Shown: piece after piece, positions 21,662 through 32,179 of the stretch
Layout: each line of letters starts with the position of its first letter
How positions within the stretch are numbered: position 1 is the stretch's first letter
From: Crotalaria pallida
Taxonomy: Eukaryota; Streptophyta; Magnoliopsida; Fabales; Fabaceae
Direction of reading: 5' to 3'
Length of the DNA stretch: 64,000 bases
Assembly (NCBI GenBank): GCA_037953625.1
Contig: CM075652.1
Location: forward strand, 75,049,501 to 75,113,500
Made by a program: the position numbers and the translations under genes
Notes under the pieces: model-generated
What the model was told of the DNA's origin: nothing
What the model saw: the letters and a program-made list of their open reading frames with translations, nothing else
The model's database searches: none

Positions 21662-24127
21662 ATGAGTATCAATTGGTTTCAGTATGAGGAGTGGTCTAGG
21701 ATTCTGGGTTTGAGTGATCTTGAGGATTCTTCCTCTTCATCTTCTTCTTCTTCCGATCTGGAGGTGCTGGACTCCTTACCTTCACCTTTCCGCCATCGCA
21801 TGGCAGATCCGATGGCGGAGGTACCATTATTAGTAGATTACCCTCGGAATTCCGAGGAGGAGGAAAGTAGGAAACTACTGTATCATGCGGCGGAAGAGCG
21901 GGCCCAAGTATCCCGCCGCCCTTCGAACCGTTCCTGGGAGAAACCCTTCTGGGGAAAAGCTGCTAGGGTTAGGGGAAGGTGTAGTAGGCTCGGCTATAGG
22001 ACTAATAAACCTAGGGTTAGGCTGTTTAAGAATTTTGATTTTATAGACTCTAACGCCGAGTATTCCCTTTCCCCAGGTATGGTTCGACGGTGCGTCTCAC
22101 ATTCTCACGAGTTTCCTGTGCCTCCGAACTCTGGAGATTATGACTGGGTTGACTTACATATCCGAGCTCACATACTCCCCTGCCCTACGGATGAAGCAGG
22201 GACGTCTTATGCAATTAACTCACCTGCAGCCAACGACCGAGTATGTACGGCGATCGCCGTGGATCGCAAAGAGTTTTTCATGTACGAAGAAGTTATTATT
22301 CGGCTGGGGGTGAAGATGCCCTTTTCTGACATAGAAATAGAGCTGTTGCATCGGTTGCGCTTGTCTCCTACCCAACTGCACCCTAGTGGTTGGGCCTTCA
22401 TTCGGGCCTTTCAAAAGTTTTGTGAAGCTCAAAAGTTGACTTGCTCGCTCCGAGCATTTCTATGGTTGTACATACCGCAAGTGAACGTCTTTGAGAAGGG
22501 GTCGTACAAGAGACTGTGGGTGTCGTTGAAAGCGCGCAACGGACATGCCCTTTTTGATAAATTCACAGATTCATGGAAGACTTTCAAGCCTTTATACTTT
22601 AAGTATCAGTTCGTCGGAAATGGGGACTGTTGGTTTATGCCGGGTGATCAACCTCGGTTTCCCTTGTCTTGGTCGCCTGATTTTTTTAACCGTAATCCCA
22701 AACTTTACCAGTATCAGTATGAAACCGAGTTGTCGGTAGCCGAGAGGATCACCTGTGATACCTTCTTTTCCTACCTTAGGCGGAATGGTCCAGTAGATAT
22801 CAGGAACATCATTATTTTTCCTCAAGAGCTTATAAAAGCCGAGCTTGGTACAAATATGTATTTTTTTTTTAACACTTGGATTTTTGGTTTTGCAGAAAAA
22901 ATGGCTAAGGAAAACAAGGTTGTTGCTCGCATGAAGGAGCTTGCAAAAGCAAAGGCAACTGCAGGGTCGGTTGGTTCTCGGAGCGGGGACGTTTCTTCGG
23001 AAGCCACTCGCTCGGTGACCGTTGCCGAGGCTTGTCCCTTTGAGGTTGAAGTGATGCAAGATGTCCAACCTTCATCGGCTAAAGGGGTGGAAATTGCTAC
23101 TGGGGTTCCTTTGGTTCAGGTTGTGGGGGAAGAGGAGGATGAGGAGGATCGGGTGCCCCTTGCCAAAAGGGCTAAATTGGATAAAGGCAAAGGCAAGGTT
23201 GTGGAGGTGGTGAAGCCGAAGGTTGCCGACCTTCAAAGGACCAATCTATGGTTTGATATGTCTGACCCAGACGAGGAGAGTGTTTGGGCTAAGAAGCTGA
23301 AGGAGAAGTTCGTCTGTTTGGTTTATACGCCAAATGATGAAAAAAGGCTGTCGGATCAGACGGCAAGCACCTTAAGGTGCCATTGTGATCTCTTGGGCAG
23401 AAACATGCTGAGGGCTGCCAATTATATGTTTCACCTAATCAAAAATGCTGAAGATATCAGTGCCACCCTCTCGGCAGCTGAGAAGGAGAAAAGGAAAGCT
23501 GTTGCTGCTGAAACTAAAAATCTGCTAAGTCAAGTTAAGCAAAGTGAGGCAAATCTTCAAGCTCTAACAGAAGCAAATGCCGAGCTTCAAAAAAGATTTG
23601 ATGCTTCTGAGAGAGCTCGGGAGACTGCTCAAAAGGCCCTGGAGGATACGGCGGGAAAGGATGCTGAGAAAGGAAGGTTGTTGCAAGCGGCCCAAGAAAA
23701 ATTGACTGAAGCTCGGCAAAGGCTTACCGAGCTTGAAGGTGTTGAGGGTCGTTTGACGAGCTCAGAGGCGGAGGTGAATAGGTTGCAAGGGGAACTGGCA
23801 AAGGCTCAGGGGGAACTGACCAAAGTTCGTCGGAAGGCCTTAAAGCATAAAGTGCTAGCTCACAAGAACCATTTCAACTGGGATCATTCTGCTGTTGATT
23901 CTTTTGTGAATGCTGTGAAACAGTTATTGCTCATGAACCCTGGGATCCGAGTGGTTGGAGCTAGTCCATACTATGGGGTTGATGGTGATCGGATGGTTGA
24001 TTATTCCCACGATGACACTGAAGTGGATTTGTCAGCACCCAACCTGCCGAACCCCCTTGACTTGGAGCAAGACGACGAAGAAGATTTTGATGGGTCGTCC
24101 ATTGCTTTGTCCGAGGACGAGGATTAG
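21662..24127 (+). CDS. Antisense extra ORF of Tat element (PF04195-like), intact
   Basis: Unknown-function protein encoded opposite to pol, about 821 codons unspliced or 805 aa if the 48-nt intron (22848-22895) is removed. I chose the ATG at 21662, which reads MSINWFQYEEWSRILG; the frame is open a little further upstream without another ATG. A serine/acid-rich N-terminus precedes a conserved region of about 250 residues with YDWVD, RVCT, FMYEEVIIRLG, LHPSGWAFIRAF and WVSLKARNGHALF, the putative plant transposon (gypsy-type) domain. After the intron come a basic cluster PLAKRAKLDKGKGK like a nuclear signal, a coiled coil of about 120 residues (23470-23850) and an acidic C-terminus. It is the best preserved long coding frame in the window. 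Confidence 0.8.
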   Translation: MSINWFQYEEWSRILGLSDLEDSSSSSSSSSDLEVLDSLPSPFRHRMADPMAEVPLLVDYPRNSEEEESRKLLYHAAEERAQVSRRPSNRSWEKPFWGKAARVRGRCSRLGYRTNKPRVRLFKNFDFIDSNAEYSLSPGMVRRCVSHSHEFPVPPNSGDYDWVDLHIRAHILPCPTDEAGTSYAINSPAANDRVCTAIAVDRKEFFMYEEVIIRLGVKMPFSDIEIELLHRLRLSPTQLHPSGWAFIRAFQKFCEAQKLTCSLRAFLWLYIPQVNVFEKGSYKRLWVSLKARNGHALFDKFTDSWKTFKPLYFKYQFVGNGDCWFMPGDQPRFPLSWSPDFFNRNPKLYQYQYETELSVAERITCDTFFSYLRRNGPVDIRNIIIFPQELIKAELGTNMYFFFNTWIFGFAEKMAKENKVVARMKELAKAKATAGSVGSRSGDVSSEATRSVTVAEACPFEVEVMQDVQPSSAKGVEIATGVPLVQVVGEEEDEEDRVPLAKRAKLDKGKGKVVEVVKPKVADLQRTNLWFDMSDPDEESVWAKKLKEKFVCLVYTPNDEKRLSDQTASTLRCHCDLLGRNMLRAANYMFHLIKNAEDISATLSAAEKEKRKAVAAETKNLLSQVKQSEANLQALTEANAELQKRFDASERARETAQKALEDTAGKDAEKGRLLQAAQEKLTEARQRLTELEGVEGRLTSSEAEVNRLQGELAKAQGELTKVRRKALKHKVLAHKNHFNWDHSAVDSFVNAVKQLLLMNPGIRVVGASPYYGVDGDRMVDYSHDDTEVDLSAPNLPNPLDLEQDDEEDFDGSSIALSEDED
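22848..22895 (+). other. Very short in-frame intron in Tat antisense ORF
   Basis: GT at 22848-22849, an 11-T run, TTAAC branch-like site and TTTTGCAG ending at 22895. Phase 1, rebuilding a GAA codon, exactly as in the first copy. At 48 nt it is below the usual plant minimum of about 60-70 nt, and as a multiple of three without stops it can also be read through as 16 residues (mostly F, I, T, W). Confidence 0.65.
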
Positions 24128-24689
24128 CTCCTTTGAGATGTATTTTGCTGTGTTATTTTGTAATTTGATCTTGTTTTGAATTTCTTTCAAGTATGAAATG
24201 GTCGGCTAGACCTAAATATTTCTTTTTGTAATATTGTGCTGTAAGAAGTGAATCTCATTCTCGTTATAAACTGTTGTTTAGATTTCCAATCTCCAACCTT
24301 TGGCCAAGGTGGGATCCTCGGTCCTCGGCTTGAGGAAACTGTATCGAGTTTTTGGCCGGGCATCTATTAAAGTACTTGCGACTGTTAGTTTATATGTCCT
24401 TGTTAGAAGGTCATGTATAAACACCCAAGTTCGCCTCGGTGGCGGGCCGAGGGGAAATGGTTAGTACGTTGACAGTAAGAAGATACGAGAGATAATTGAA
24501 ACGAAAAACTTCATTAAATTTACTTGATCCGTTTGTAAACAGGAGTCAAATACAAAAAGGGATAACTAAGATCATGTTTAAGATAAATGACAATAATTTT
24601 AAATGACAGAATTTTAAATGACAGAATTTTAAATGACAAAATTTCAAATGACAGAATTGTAGCTTTGCAGAAAGTGTTGTGATTCCCAC
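24128..24689. other. Tat spacer between antisense ORF and integrase
   Basis: Non-coding convergent region. It contains a short tandem array of AATTTTAAATGACAG-like units at 24590-24660 (about four, the last diverged). No gene seen. Confidence 0.6.
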
Positions 24690-25828
24690 TTAGCTATAGT
24701 AGGGCTTAAGCTTGGTAGCATTCCAGGAGTTGTTCAACTGTTGATTGGTTAGTGTTTCTAGTCTGTAGGCCCCCGAGCCGGTCTTCGAGATGACTCAGAA
24801 GGGACCTTCCCAGTTCCTTGCCAACTTCCCTTCTCTTGAATTTTTCAGACCAATATCAGCTCGCCTAAGAACCAGGTCTCCCACAGCAAAGCTCCTCGGA
24901 ACCACCCATTTGTTGTATTCTCGGGACTGCCTTTCCTTAGCTTTTTTCTCTCGGTCAGAGGCTAGAGATCGGATTTCCTCGCTGAGGATCAAATCTTCCT
25001 TTAGCAAATCTTTGTTCGCCTCTATTGAACGCTCGAATATACGAAAGGTAGGGATCCGAGTTTCAATAGGTAGCAAAGCCTCACAACCATAGGTGAGCCG
25101 AAATGGGGTTTCTCCTGTTGAGGTATGTATGGTCGTTCTGATTGACCATAACACCTCGGGAAGGAGGTCAGCCCATGAACCCTCGGCATCCAGCAATCTT
25201 TTCTTCAAACCGTCAATGATGGTTTTATTCGTAGCTTCAGCCTGCCCGTTGGTCTGTGGGTGCTCGACTGATGAGAAGTGGTGGGTGATGTGGAAGTGAT
25301 CGACGAGTTCTTGTAAAACCTTTGCGGTGAATTGAGTACCGTTGTCAGTGACTAGAGTGTGTGGGACACCAAAACGAGTGATGACTTGTCTGAGAAGAAC
25401 TTCTGAATCTTGGCTGAGGAGATTGTAGCCAATGCCTCGGCCTCAATCCACTTTGTGAAATAATCAACAACAACTACTACGAACTTCAATTGCCCTGGAG
25501 CTGTTTTGAATTTCCCAATGATGTCCATACCCCACTGATAGAAGGGCCATGGTGCGATCATTGAGTGAAGCTCCGTCGGGGGACGTTGGTACACCTTTCC
25601 GTGAAGCTGACAGGACTCGCATTTTTTAACATGTTCCGAGGCATCGCTGAGAAGTGTAGGCCAATAGTAGCCCGCTCGGAGCACTTTGCGAGCCAATGCT
25701 TTCGCACCTACATGGTGGCTCGAGATTCCCTCATAAACCTCGGCCAGTACCAGATCAGCTTCTGCTCGGTCCAGACACCTTAGCATTGGGGAGTCCATTC
25801 CCCGTTTGTACAAAATGTCGCCGACCAT
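24690..25828 (-). pseudogene. Tat integrase with frameshift and stops
   Basis: Continuation of Pol after the TAG at 25835-25837. The zinc-binding domain reads HHVGAKALARK and CESCQ (25620-25760), then GMDIIGKF supplies the first catalytic aspartate. After KIQKFF a one-base loss near 25395 shifts the frame. The second aspartate (VTDNG) and the glutamate-bearing stretch after HPQTNGQAE follow in the new frame. The C-terminal domain (ETPFRLTYGCEALLPIE to WEGPF) is open, then a TGA at 24795-24797 interrupts it. The last residues NSWNATKLKPYYS end at 24690. By comparison with the first copy these are two nonsense changes and one frameshift. Confidence 0.85.
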
Positions 25829-25834
25829 GGTGTA

Positions 25835-28800
25835 CTAAGCTGCTTGCCTGACTATCTTCTTTCCTTGAGAGGGGTCGGTTGGTAAGATTTGGAATTGGAG
25901 ATACCGCTTAATGGGGTCCATCCAGCTGGTGGTCAAAGATATAGCTAAGATAACACTCGGCTGATGGACAGTTTCTTGGACTAGGGTTTTGTTGTTCTCT
26001 GGCCCTTTAGTGCTTGCGAGCTTTGACAGGATATCTGCTCGGCTGTTAGAAGACCTAGGGATGTGGGTGATAGAGAATTGGGGGAAGAGATCTGTGAGGG
26101 TTTTGACTTGTTCTAGATATTTCTGGAGGATTGGTTCTTTGGCTTGGAACTCACCTTTGACTTGGGATACTACAAGCTGGGAATCACTGAAAACTTCAAT
26201 TTCCGACGCCCCCATTTGGTGGGCCATTCGCAAGCCGGCTATCACCGCCTCGTACTCTGCTTGGTTGTTCGAGGTGGGGAAGTCGAACTTGAGGGAATAC
26301 TCCACACAGATGCCTGCTGCGTTTTCAAGGATTATCCCTGCTCCTGCCCCCTTACTGTGGCTGGAGCCATCAACATAGATCTTCCATGGTTGGGAGAGGT
26401 TGGAATAAGAAGAATCTGATAGCTCTGAAACAAAATCTGCCAAAATTTGGGACTTGAGGGTTTTCCTTGGCTCGTAGGTGATGTCGAACTCTGATAGTTC
26501 AACAGACCAAGAGACCATCCTTCCTGCCAAGTCAGGCCGGTGTAGCACCTGCCTGATCGGCTGAGTTGTTCTGAGTACTATGGGGTGGTTCTGAAAGTAC
26601 TGCCGGAGCCTCCTAGCAGCAACTACCAAAGCAAAGGCGAGCTTTTCAATCTTGGAATATCTTATCTCAGGCCCTTGGAGGGCCCTGCTGACAAAGTAGA
26701 TGGGACGCTCGGTACCCGAGTCGTCTTTGACCAGGACCGAGCTAACAGATGTGTCACTCACGGATAAGTACAAAAACAAAGTTTCCCCTTCCCGAGGACT
26801 GGTGAGGACGGGAGGGGCCGAGAGGTATTGCTTGAGTTCTGCAAACGCTTGTTCGCAAGAGTCATTCCAATGAAAATTCTTGTTTTTTCTGAGCAGCTGG
26901 TACCATGGTAAAGCTTTCTTGGCTACTTGAGGGAGAAATCTGGAGAGGGCTGCCATCCAACCAATTAGCCTCTGAACTTCTTTGACATTAGATGGGTTGT
27001 GCATGTTCAAAATAGCTTGACATTTTTCTGGGTTGGCCTCGATACCCCTCTCCGTGAGCATGAAACCTAAGAAGGCCCCGGCTGGGACCCTGAAGGTGCA
27101 CTTATCGGGATTCAGGCGCATGTTGAATTTTCTGATTCTGTCCAAAATAGCTGCGAGGTCCCGAGGATGGTCCTCCTTCTTCTTTCTCTTGGCTATCATA
27201 TCATCAATGTACACCTCGAGAGTGGGTCCGATCAAACCCGAGAAGACCTTGTTCATCATACGCTGGTAGGTTGCGCCAGCGTTTTTCAATCCGAAAGGCA
27301 TTACCGTGTAGCAGTAAGTTGCCCTTTCAGTGATGAAGGCCGTTTTCTCCTGATCAGGAGGGTACATCGGGATTTGATTGTATCCCGAGTATGCATCCAT
27401 AAAAGAGAGGAGTTGGTAGCCCGATGAGTTGTCCACTAGTTTATCGATGATGGGGAGGGGGTACTGGTCCTTTGGGCATGCTTTGTTCAAGTCGGTATAG
27501 TCGATGCACATGCGCCACTTCCCATTTGATTTTTTGACCAGAACGGTATTGGAGAGCCACTCCGAGTAGCTAACCTCCCTGATGAACCCGGCGGAAAGGA
27601 GCTCGGATACCTTCTCCTCTATTACTGCAGCCTTTTCGGTGCCAACCCTTCTCTTCTTTTGGGCGACTGGCTTGGCGGTCGGATGAACGCTGAGCCGATG
27701 ACATATCAAATTCGGATCAATCCCCGGCATGTCTGCCGAGGTCCAAGCGAAAAGATCTTTGTTTTTCTTTAAAAGCTCGAGCATTTCTGCTCGTATTTCT
27801 TCTGGAAGGTTGGTTCCTAGTTTCACTTTTCTGTCTGATAGCTTCTCATCCAACACAATGAACTCCCACTCTCCCTGAGGGGTCGGTCTTGAATCATCCA
27901 AATCGGACCTGACATCTAGGTCCGTCAAGAGTACACTTCCTTTGTTCAAACTTAACTTTGGCTGAATTTCTTCTGGAATCTTGATCTTTGCCAAACTGGC
28001 GTTGTAGCACAGTCGAGCCTTCTCCTGCTCGGCTCGGATGGTAACTACAGTTCTGTCAGTGCCTTCAAACTTCATAGCCAGATGGACAGTTGAGACGACC
28101 GCGCCGAAGGCCTGCAAGCGTGTCCTGCCAAGGATGGTGTTATATGCCGATGAGCAATCGACGACGAGGAACTTGATGATCTCGGTTCTCGCCGAGGGGT
28201 GGTTCCCAAGGGTCACTGGCAGCTGGATGTGTCCTTTGGGAACCACTGCATCTCCAGTAAAGCTGATCAGCTTCCCCTCGAAAGGGGTCAGGTCTGAGGT
28301 TTTTAAGTTCAGTGCTTCAAAAAGGTTCAGGAACATGATATCTGCCGAGCTACCCTGATCGACAAATATCCTGGCAACCTCATAGTTGCCGATCAATGCA
28401 GTGATGACCATAGGGTCGTTATGACCCGGGATCACCCCTTCAAGATCATCATCAGAAAAGCAAATGGGAATACTTTTTGTGGCTCTCTTTCGGATTGGAT
28501 GGTTGTGGACGGCAAGCACTTGATTGATGTATTTCTTTCTGTCGGATCGTTTTTCTCCTCCTCCCGCAAAACCTCCAGCAATGGTGTTGACTCGCAGGTT
28601 TTGTGGGGATTGATCCGTCGTGGCCACTTCTATCATGGCCACTCTCTGCTGGTTGGGTGGTTGTTGTTGGTTGATGTTTTGATCGGCCTGCCTGGTTGAG
28701 GATCTGCCATTCCTGTCTGGGGATGGAGTTCTTCTGCGAGCATGTCGGTTGAGTGCTTCCCTGACATACTGTTGTAACTTGCCGTCCCTGATCAACTGCT

Positions 28801-28912
28801 CGATCACATCCCTGAGCCAAGTGCATTCATCTGTGGTGTGCCCATACCCACCATGATACGAGCAAAATTTGGAGCGATCCTGGCGTTGACTTGTCTTCAA
28901 GGGGGGTGGTCT
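25835..28912 (-). pseudogene. Tat Gag C-terminus, protease, RT, RNase H, archaeal-type RNase H
   Basis: Long frame of over 1000 residues, counted from the first ATG at 28900. Zinc-binding CSYHGGYGHTTDEC lies at residues 13-26. The protease motif VDQGSSADI is near 180 (DQG instead of DTG or DSG, common in Tat). RT spans about 400-600 with MPFGLKNAGATYQRMM and the catalytic YIDD at 564-567. The gypsy RNase H is at about 690-800. The additional archaeal-type RNase H at about 838-965 has YVDGS, NNQAEYEA and FSDSQL, which supply its acidic residues. This second RNase H is the mark of the Tat lineage. The frame is bounded by nonsense codons: TAA at 28913-28915 splits it from gag and TAG at 25835-25837 from integrase; both sides continue in frame. 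Confidence 0.9.
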
Positions 28913-29311
28913 TTATATTGCTTGGAGGTCAGTCTGCATTGTCTCCTGCAGAATTTGGCTTCTTGGAACTGTGAGAGGGGTGTATTGCTCGAATTTCCCT
29001 CGGGGAGGTCCAAATCTCCTATCCCCTCGGGGTCCTCTCCTTTGATCGTCTCTTCGGTCACCCCTTCCGTCATCTCTTCTCTCGTCTTTTCTTGGTTTTC
29101 CCTGGGAGGATGGCTCTCCTCGCTCGCCTCTGTCTCTGTTTCTTTGCCATTTGCTGAATTCTTCCAAGTTTATGAAATCTCCGTTTCGGAGACGACCCTG
29201 AGTGAAGAGAAAAACTGCAAAGCTCGGTTCCAAGTTAGGAACGGTCCTTGCCTCCGAATGGAAGCGTGAGAGATATTCTCGCAAAGGCTCTTCAGGTTGT
29301 TTATTATGCAT
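28913..29311 (-). pseudogene. Tat Gag fragment
   Basis: Part of Gag: KQPEEPLREYLSRFHSEA matches the conserved end of the retrotransposon gag domain, followed by a long R/D/G-rich linker (GDRRDDQRRGPRGDRR). It ends in a TAA at 28913-28915, after which the same frame continues. The N-terminal half of Gag and all upstream element sequence are missing beyond about 29311. Confidence 0.8.
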
Positions 29312-31411
29312 GAACTGTTGGTTAGTTTAGTATGTGAAGTAATTTAATTAAGTTGTCGAAAGATGTTTGATTTTACCCTGAGACCTGAAATCATAATAAT
29401 GAGGAAATGAGACTGAAAGAGAAAAGAGATGCGAATAAGAGATATGAGAAGGAATTGAGAAAGAAATAGTCGGTGCATTAAGATTGATGGGAAAGTTATA
29501 AGAAACGAATAAGAAAGAGATAAAGATGACGTGAGTAAAGGAAAAAGAGAGAAAGAGTTGAAATTGAAAAGAGAATGTGATTATGGAAGTGAGAAGTGGT
29601 AAAGTAAAGATGCGATCCCTCAAACATGTTTTTGGGAAGAAGCTTAGTGTTGAGTTGAGCTTGCTCCTCCATTAACACTCACCCAAAAATATGATTTTTG
29701 AAAACAGTTTTTGAAAAGAAACTTTTGAAAAGATTTTGTGAAGTCATCTTTTTGAAAAGGTTTTGCGAAAAGAGTTTTTGAGAAAGAAGAGGGAATGAGT
29801 CTTGAGGAAGTTGGAAAGAATTATGCTGAGCATGAGCTGACGAGAATTATTGAGATGAGCTTGATGTGTGGCTTGAGGCCATTGTGATTTTAGGGGGAAC
29901 GGATTGCGTTTAGTGGTCGGGCTTCGTTGAAGGGATGCACCAAGGACGAGCCGACTGTTAGGATTCAGCCGTTAATTAAAACGCTAAAACTATAAAAGAT
30001 TTAAAAGACATTCATAAACGCGGTGAGGTATGAGTGTCGTATCGAAGTAGTGGAGAGGAAGGAACGATAAGTATCTGCGGATACTTATGACGAGATTGCA
30101 TAAGGGGAGGACGATGACGGTGAAACTTCAAGAAGTCTAGAGTATATTTCTAGGCGGAACGAATCCCACATGTGGTGCACTAACGTGGTGGGGACTGGGT
30201 CTAATACCGTGGTAAGTTCCGCATCGCGAACTAGAAATTATACTGTCGCCCCCTTGATTGGAAATCGAGAACAGTGAGAGGGACTAGAACGGGGCATTTG
30301 TGTTGGCCGCCGAGGGCGTGCATTGATTAAACGATATAATTATGATTTGAGGCAAGGCCTCCTGGTCTGGGACCATTTATGTGTTGGACAGCTGTCGTGC
30401 CCGCGTGGTAAAGGTCCTGCACTCCTGTTTGCTTCCGACTAGGTTGGGTGGTGGACCGAGGAGATGTAGACGTGTGTGAGCTCAATGATGTTTCCCCCTC
30501 ATCATTGAAGCTATCCGAAATAATAAAACTTAAAAGCACAAAGATGTTTTAAAGAAATAAAAATATCCAGCATCGAATGAGAATTATGAGACAAGTATAT
30601 AAGAAAGAATTCTCGGAAGTGTGATGAAATTTGGAAAAGTGTGATGAGAGGAAGAAGGATTAAGAGAAATTGTGAAAGATTATAAGAAGGTGATTGTGAA
30701 ATGTTAAAGTTTGTGTTCAGTTATATGAGTGTGTGATAGTGGTATTATTGTTGTTTGTGTTGCTTATTGTTTTTCCTTAATACTTGCCTATTGTAATTCC
30801 ACATAGTCGACATAACTGTTTGGGTAGCTTACTCTCTCCTCTTCTTCTGTTCTCCTCTTCTTCTGTACTTCTGCCTCTCTTTCTTCTCTGCGAAATTTGT
30901 ACAATGATTTAGAAGCAAAAGAAATTGAGGTTCCAGATCCAGCTTGTTCGGGAAGAAGGAACATCTTCGAAGCAGTAGATGCGGATGACCTCAATTGTAG
31001 ATGGAGGGCTTGGATGGTTAAGGATCCAAGGATAGACGATGAGCGTTAGTGTGTCCGACTAGAAGCTAGGTATTCCCCTCAGAGTGTTGCACTCCACTGT
31101 AAGTTCTTGGTTACCTAGCTCTACAAAACTGTACCCCCGGCAAATGATTTATTTAACACTGATGTTTGGAATTAGGAAACGGGCAATGTTTTAAATGATG
31201 TTTTTGAAAACGAGTTTCAAGGTGCGGTGTCTTGTGACACCTCGGCTTGGAACTTGAAAGGTCCATGAATATGAGAACATGTGATTTTGATTGTAACCAT
31301 CGTTTGACAAGTTAAACGTTCTCGTATTCATACCTTACTTGTAAAAAAAAATGGCCCTAATTTTCACGGTATTTACTTTAAGTTTTCAAGTTGCCAAAAT
31401 CGGGTGTTACA
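29312..31411 (+). repeat. Right part of insertion C
   Basis: Non-coding, GA-rich at 29390-29830 and structured at 30060-30400. It ends CGGGTGTTACA. CT-rich tracts at 30825-30890 and a CTAGGTATTCC site near 31066 resemble the acceptor region of the other long LTRs. No ORF is credible. Confidence 0.65.
30067..30396 (+). other. Cluster of perfect hairpins in insertion C
   Basis: ATAAGTATC/GATACTTAT (30067-30088, 9-bp arms, loop TGCG), CTAGA/TCTAG (30137-30153), GAGGC/GCCTC (30349-30361), TGGTC TGG GACCA (30363-30375) and the palindrome GACAGCTGTC (30387-30396). The fourth has the same TC-TGG-GA centre as the array in S1 at 37315-37534. Confidence 0.7.
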
Positions 31412-31909
31412 TCGACCTCCCCCAGCGCGCGTCTTAAACAGATCGGCGCTTGAGCGCCGCCCTCCGCGCTTGAGCGCGGGGGCCAAGTTGCTACAGGTCT
31501 GATGCACGTGCGCGCTTGGGCGTGGCTTCTCGCGCTTGAGCGCGAGATGGTTGACGTTTTGGTTGACCGTGCTATAATTTCTTTGTTAACCGTCGGATCT
31601 TGCCCAAATTTGGAGACAAGCTTCCAAAGACACTTATATCCATATCCAACGGTGGAATTCATGTTTAGAGATGTAGATCTTTTATTTTGAATTTCCTAAT
31701 TTAGGGAGTTTATAACACCGAAAACACCTACTTTTTAACACTCATTTGGTCTTCTTTAAATCTCTCTTCCGATCCCAACACTTTTTGATTCCTTTATGAC
31801 TCTCAGAGAATTCCTAATCCATCACTTTAATTCCCTTTTAGGATAATCCTTACTTCCGATTCTAATTATTATTATAATTATTATTAGAATTAAATTTCGG
31901 GATGTTACA
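31412..31909 (-). repeat. Right (5') LTR of element B, outer part
   Basis: Resumes after the TCGAC duplication and matches 11125-11606 of the left LTR. It repeats the paired palindromes (cores at 31449, 31469, 31515 and 31535, again 20 bp apart within pairs). It ends GGGATGTTACA at 31909, directly against pararetrovirus sequence. Confidence 0.85.
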
Positions 31910-32179
31910 CAAGTATCGATATTTTTGTTTGTGACCTCTCAAGGTTTCATTGGAGAAAAGGTGGAACTCCTCATCTTTAGAGGTGATTGGATTAATGGGG
32001 ATATTCTTTTCAACAGTTCTTATGATGTGGTCAGAACTTTGAAAGAATCGTCCATGGGGTTTGTAGAGGTCTTTTGTGGGAATTTTGGGAATTTTCCAAT
32101 TGTCAAAATCTTGATTTATATCTTGAAATTTTATTTCTTCTTTGAAGATGTTTTTTAGAATAGGTCTGGGCTTCTTCAT
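31910..32179 (-). pseudogene. Pararetrovirus movement-protein-like fragment
   Basis: About 90 codons from an ATG at 32179, cut off by the terminus of element B. The reading frame has features of the N-terminal part of a plant viral movement protein as found in endogenous caulimovirids (a lysine-rich start, then a hydrophilic region with NETLRGHKQKYRYL). The assignment rests on family resemblance and position: it is the first ORF downstream of a pararetrovirus-like leader and primer-binding site. A second overlapping frame starting near 32250 suggests that the true start may be upstream with a shift. It is incomplete and non-functional. Confidence 0.5.

Larger units (their letters stand above)
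20416..29311 (-). mobile_element. Tat-lineage Ty3/gypsy element (second copy), 5' truncated
   Basis: Minus-strand element: partial gag (29311-28913), protease-RT-RNaseH-archaeal RNaseH (28912-25835), integrase (25828-24690), spacer, antisense ORF (21662-24127, plus strand), polypurine tract and 3' LTR (20955-20416). Two RNase H domains in tandem and the antisense ORF place it in the Tat clade of Ty3/gypsy. The 5' LTR and the start of gag are missing, so the right boundary near 29312-29331 is approximate and no target duplication can be read. Confidence 0.85.
16973..31411 (+). mobile_element. Insertion C (long LTR-type element) in right LTR of B
   Basis: 14.4-kb insertion flanked by TCGAC on both sides (16968-16972 and 31412-31416). 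It starts TGTAACACCCCGC and ends CGGGTGTTACA, the usual LTR termini with extended inverted ends. The other LTR of B has the same site unoccupied, which proves the boundaries. Without the nested Tat element about 5.5 kb remain, with no coding frame and no second copy of its own start, so it is best read as a very long solo LTR or a large non-autonomous derivative (LARD-like). Plus orientation is inferred from the TATA motif at 17818. Confidence 0.8.
9519..31909 (-). mobile_element. Tekay/Del-like Ty3/gypsy element B, gag-only, with nested insertions
   Basis: Minus-strand element defined by paired LTRs. The left (3') LTR is 9519-11606, truncated at its outer end. The right (5') LTR is 14434-16972 continued at 31412-31909 after insertion C. 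Between them lie a purine-rich tract next to the left LTR, a gag pseudogene (13212-14199), and a primer-binding site complementary to initiator tRNA-Met (14419-14430) next to the right LTR. No RT, RNase H or integrase is present in the 2.8-kb interior, so it is a non-autonomous deletion derivative. The GACGAAATTC block before the tract is typical of Tekay/Del elements. Confidence 0.8.

Noticed and set aside
16973..31411. Insertion C as a DNA transposon with TGTAACACCC inverted termini
   Set aside because: 5-bp duplication and TG...CA ends with TATA and leader fit an LTR; no transposase, and the same termini occur on clear LTRs here.
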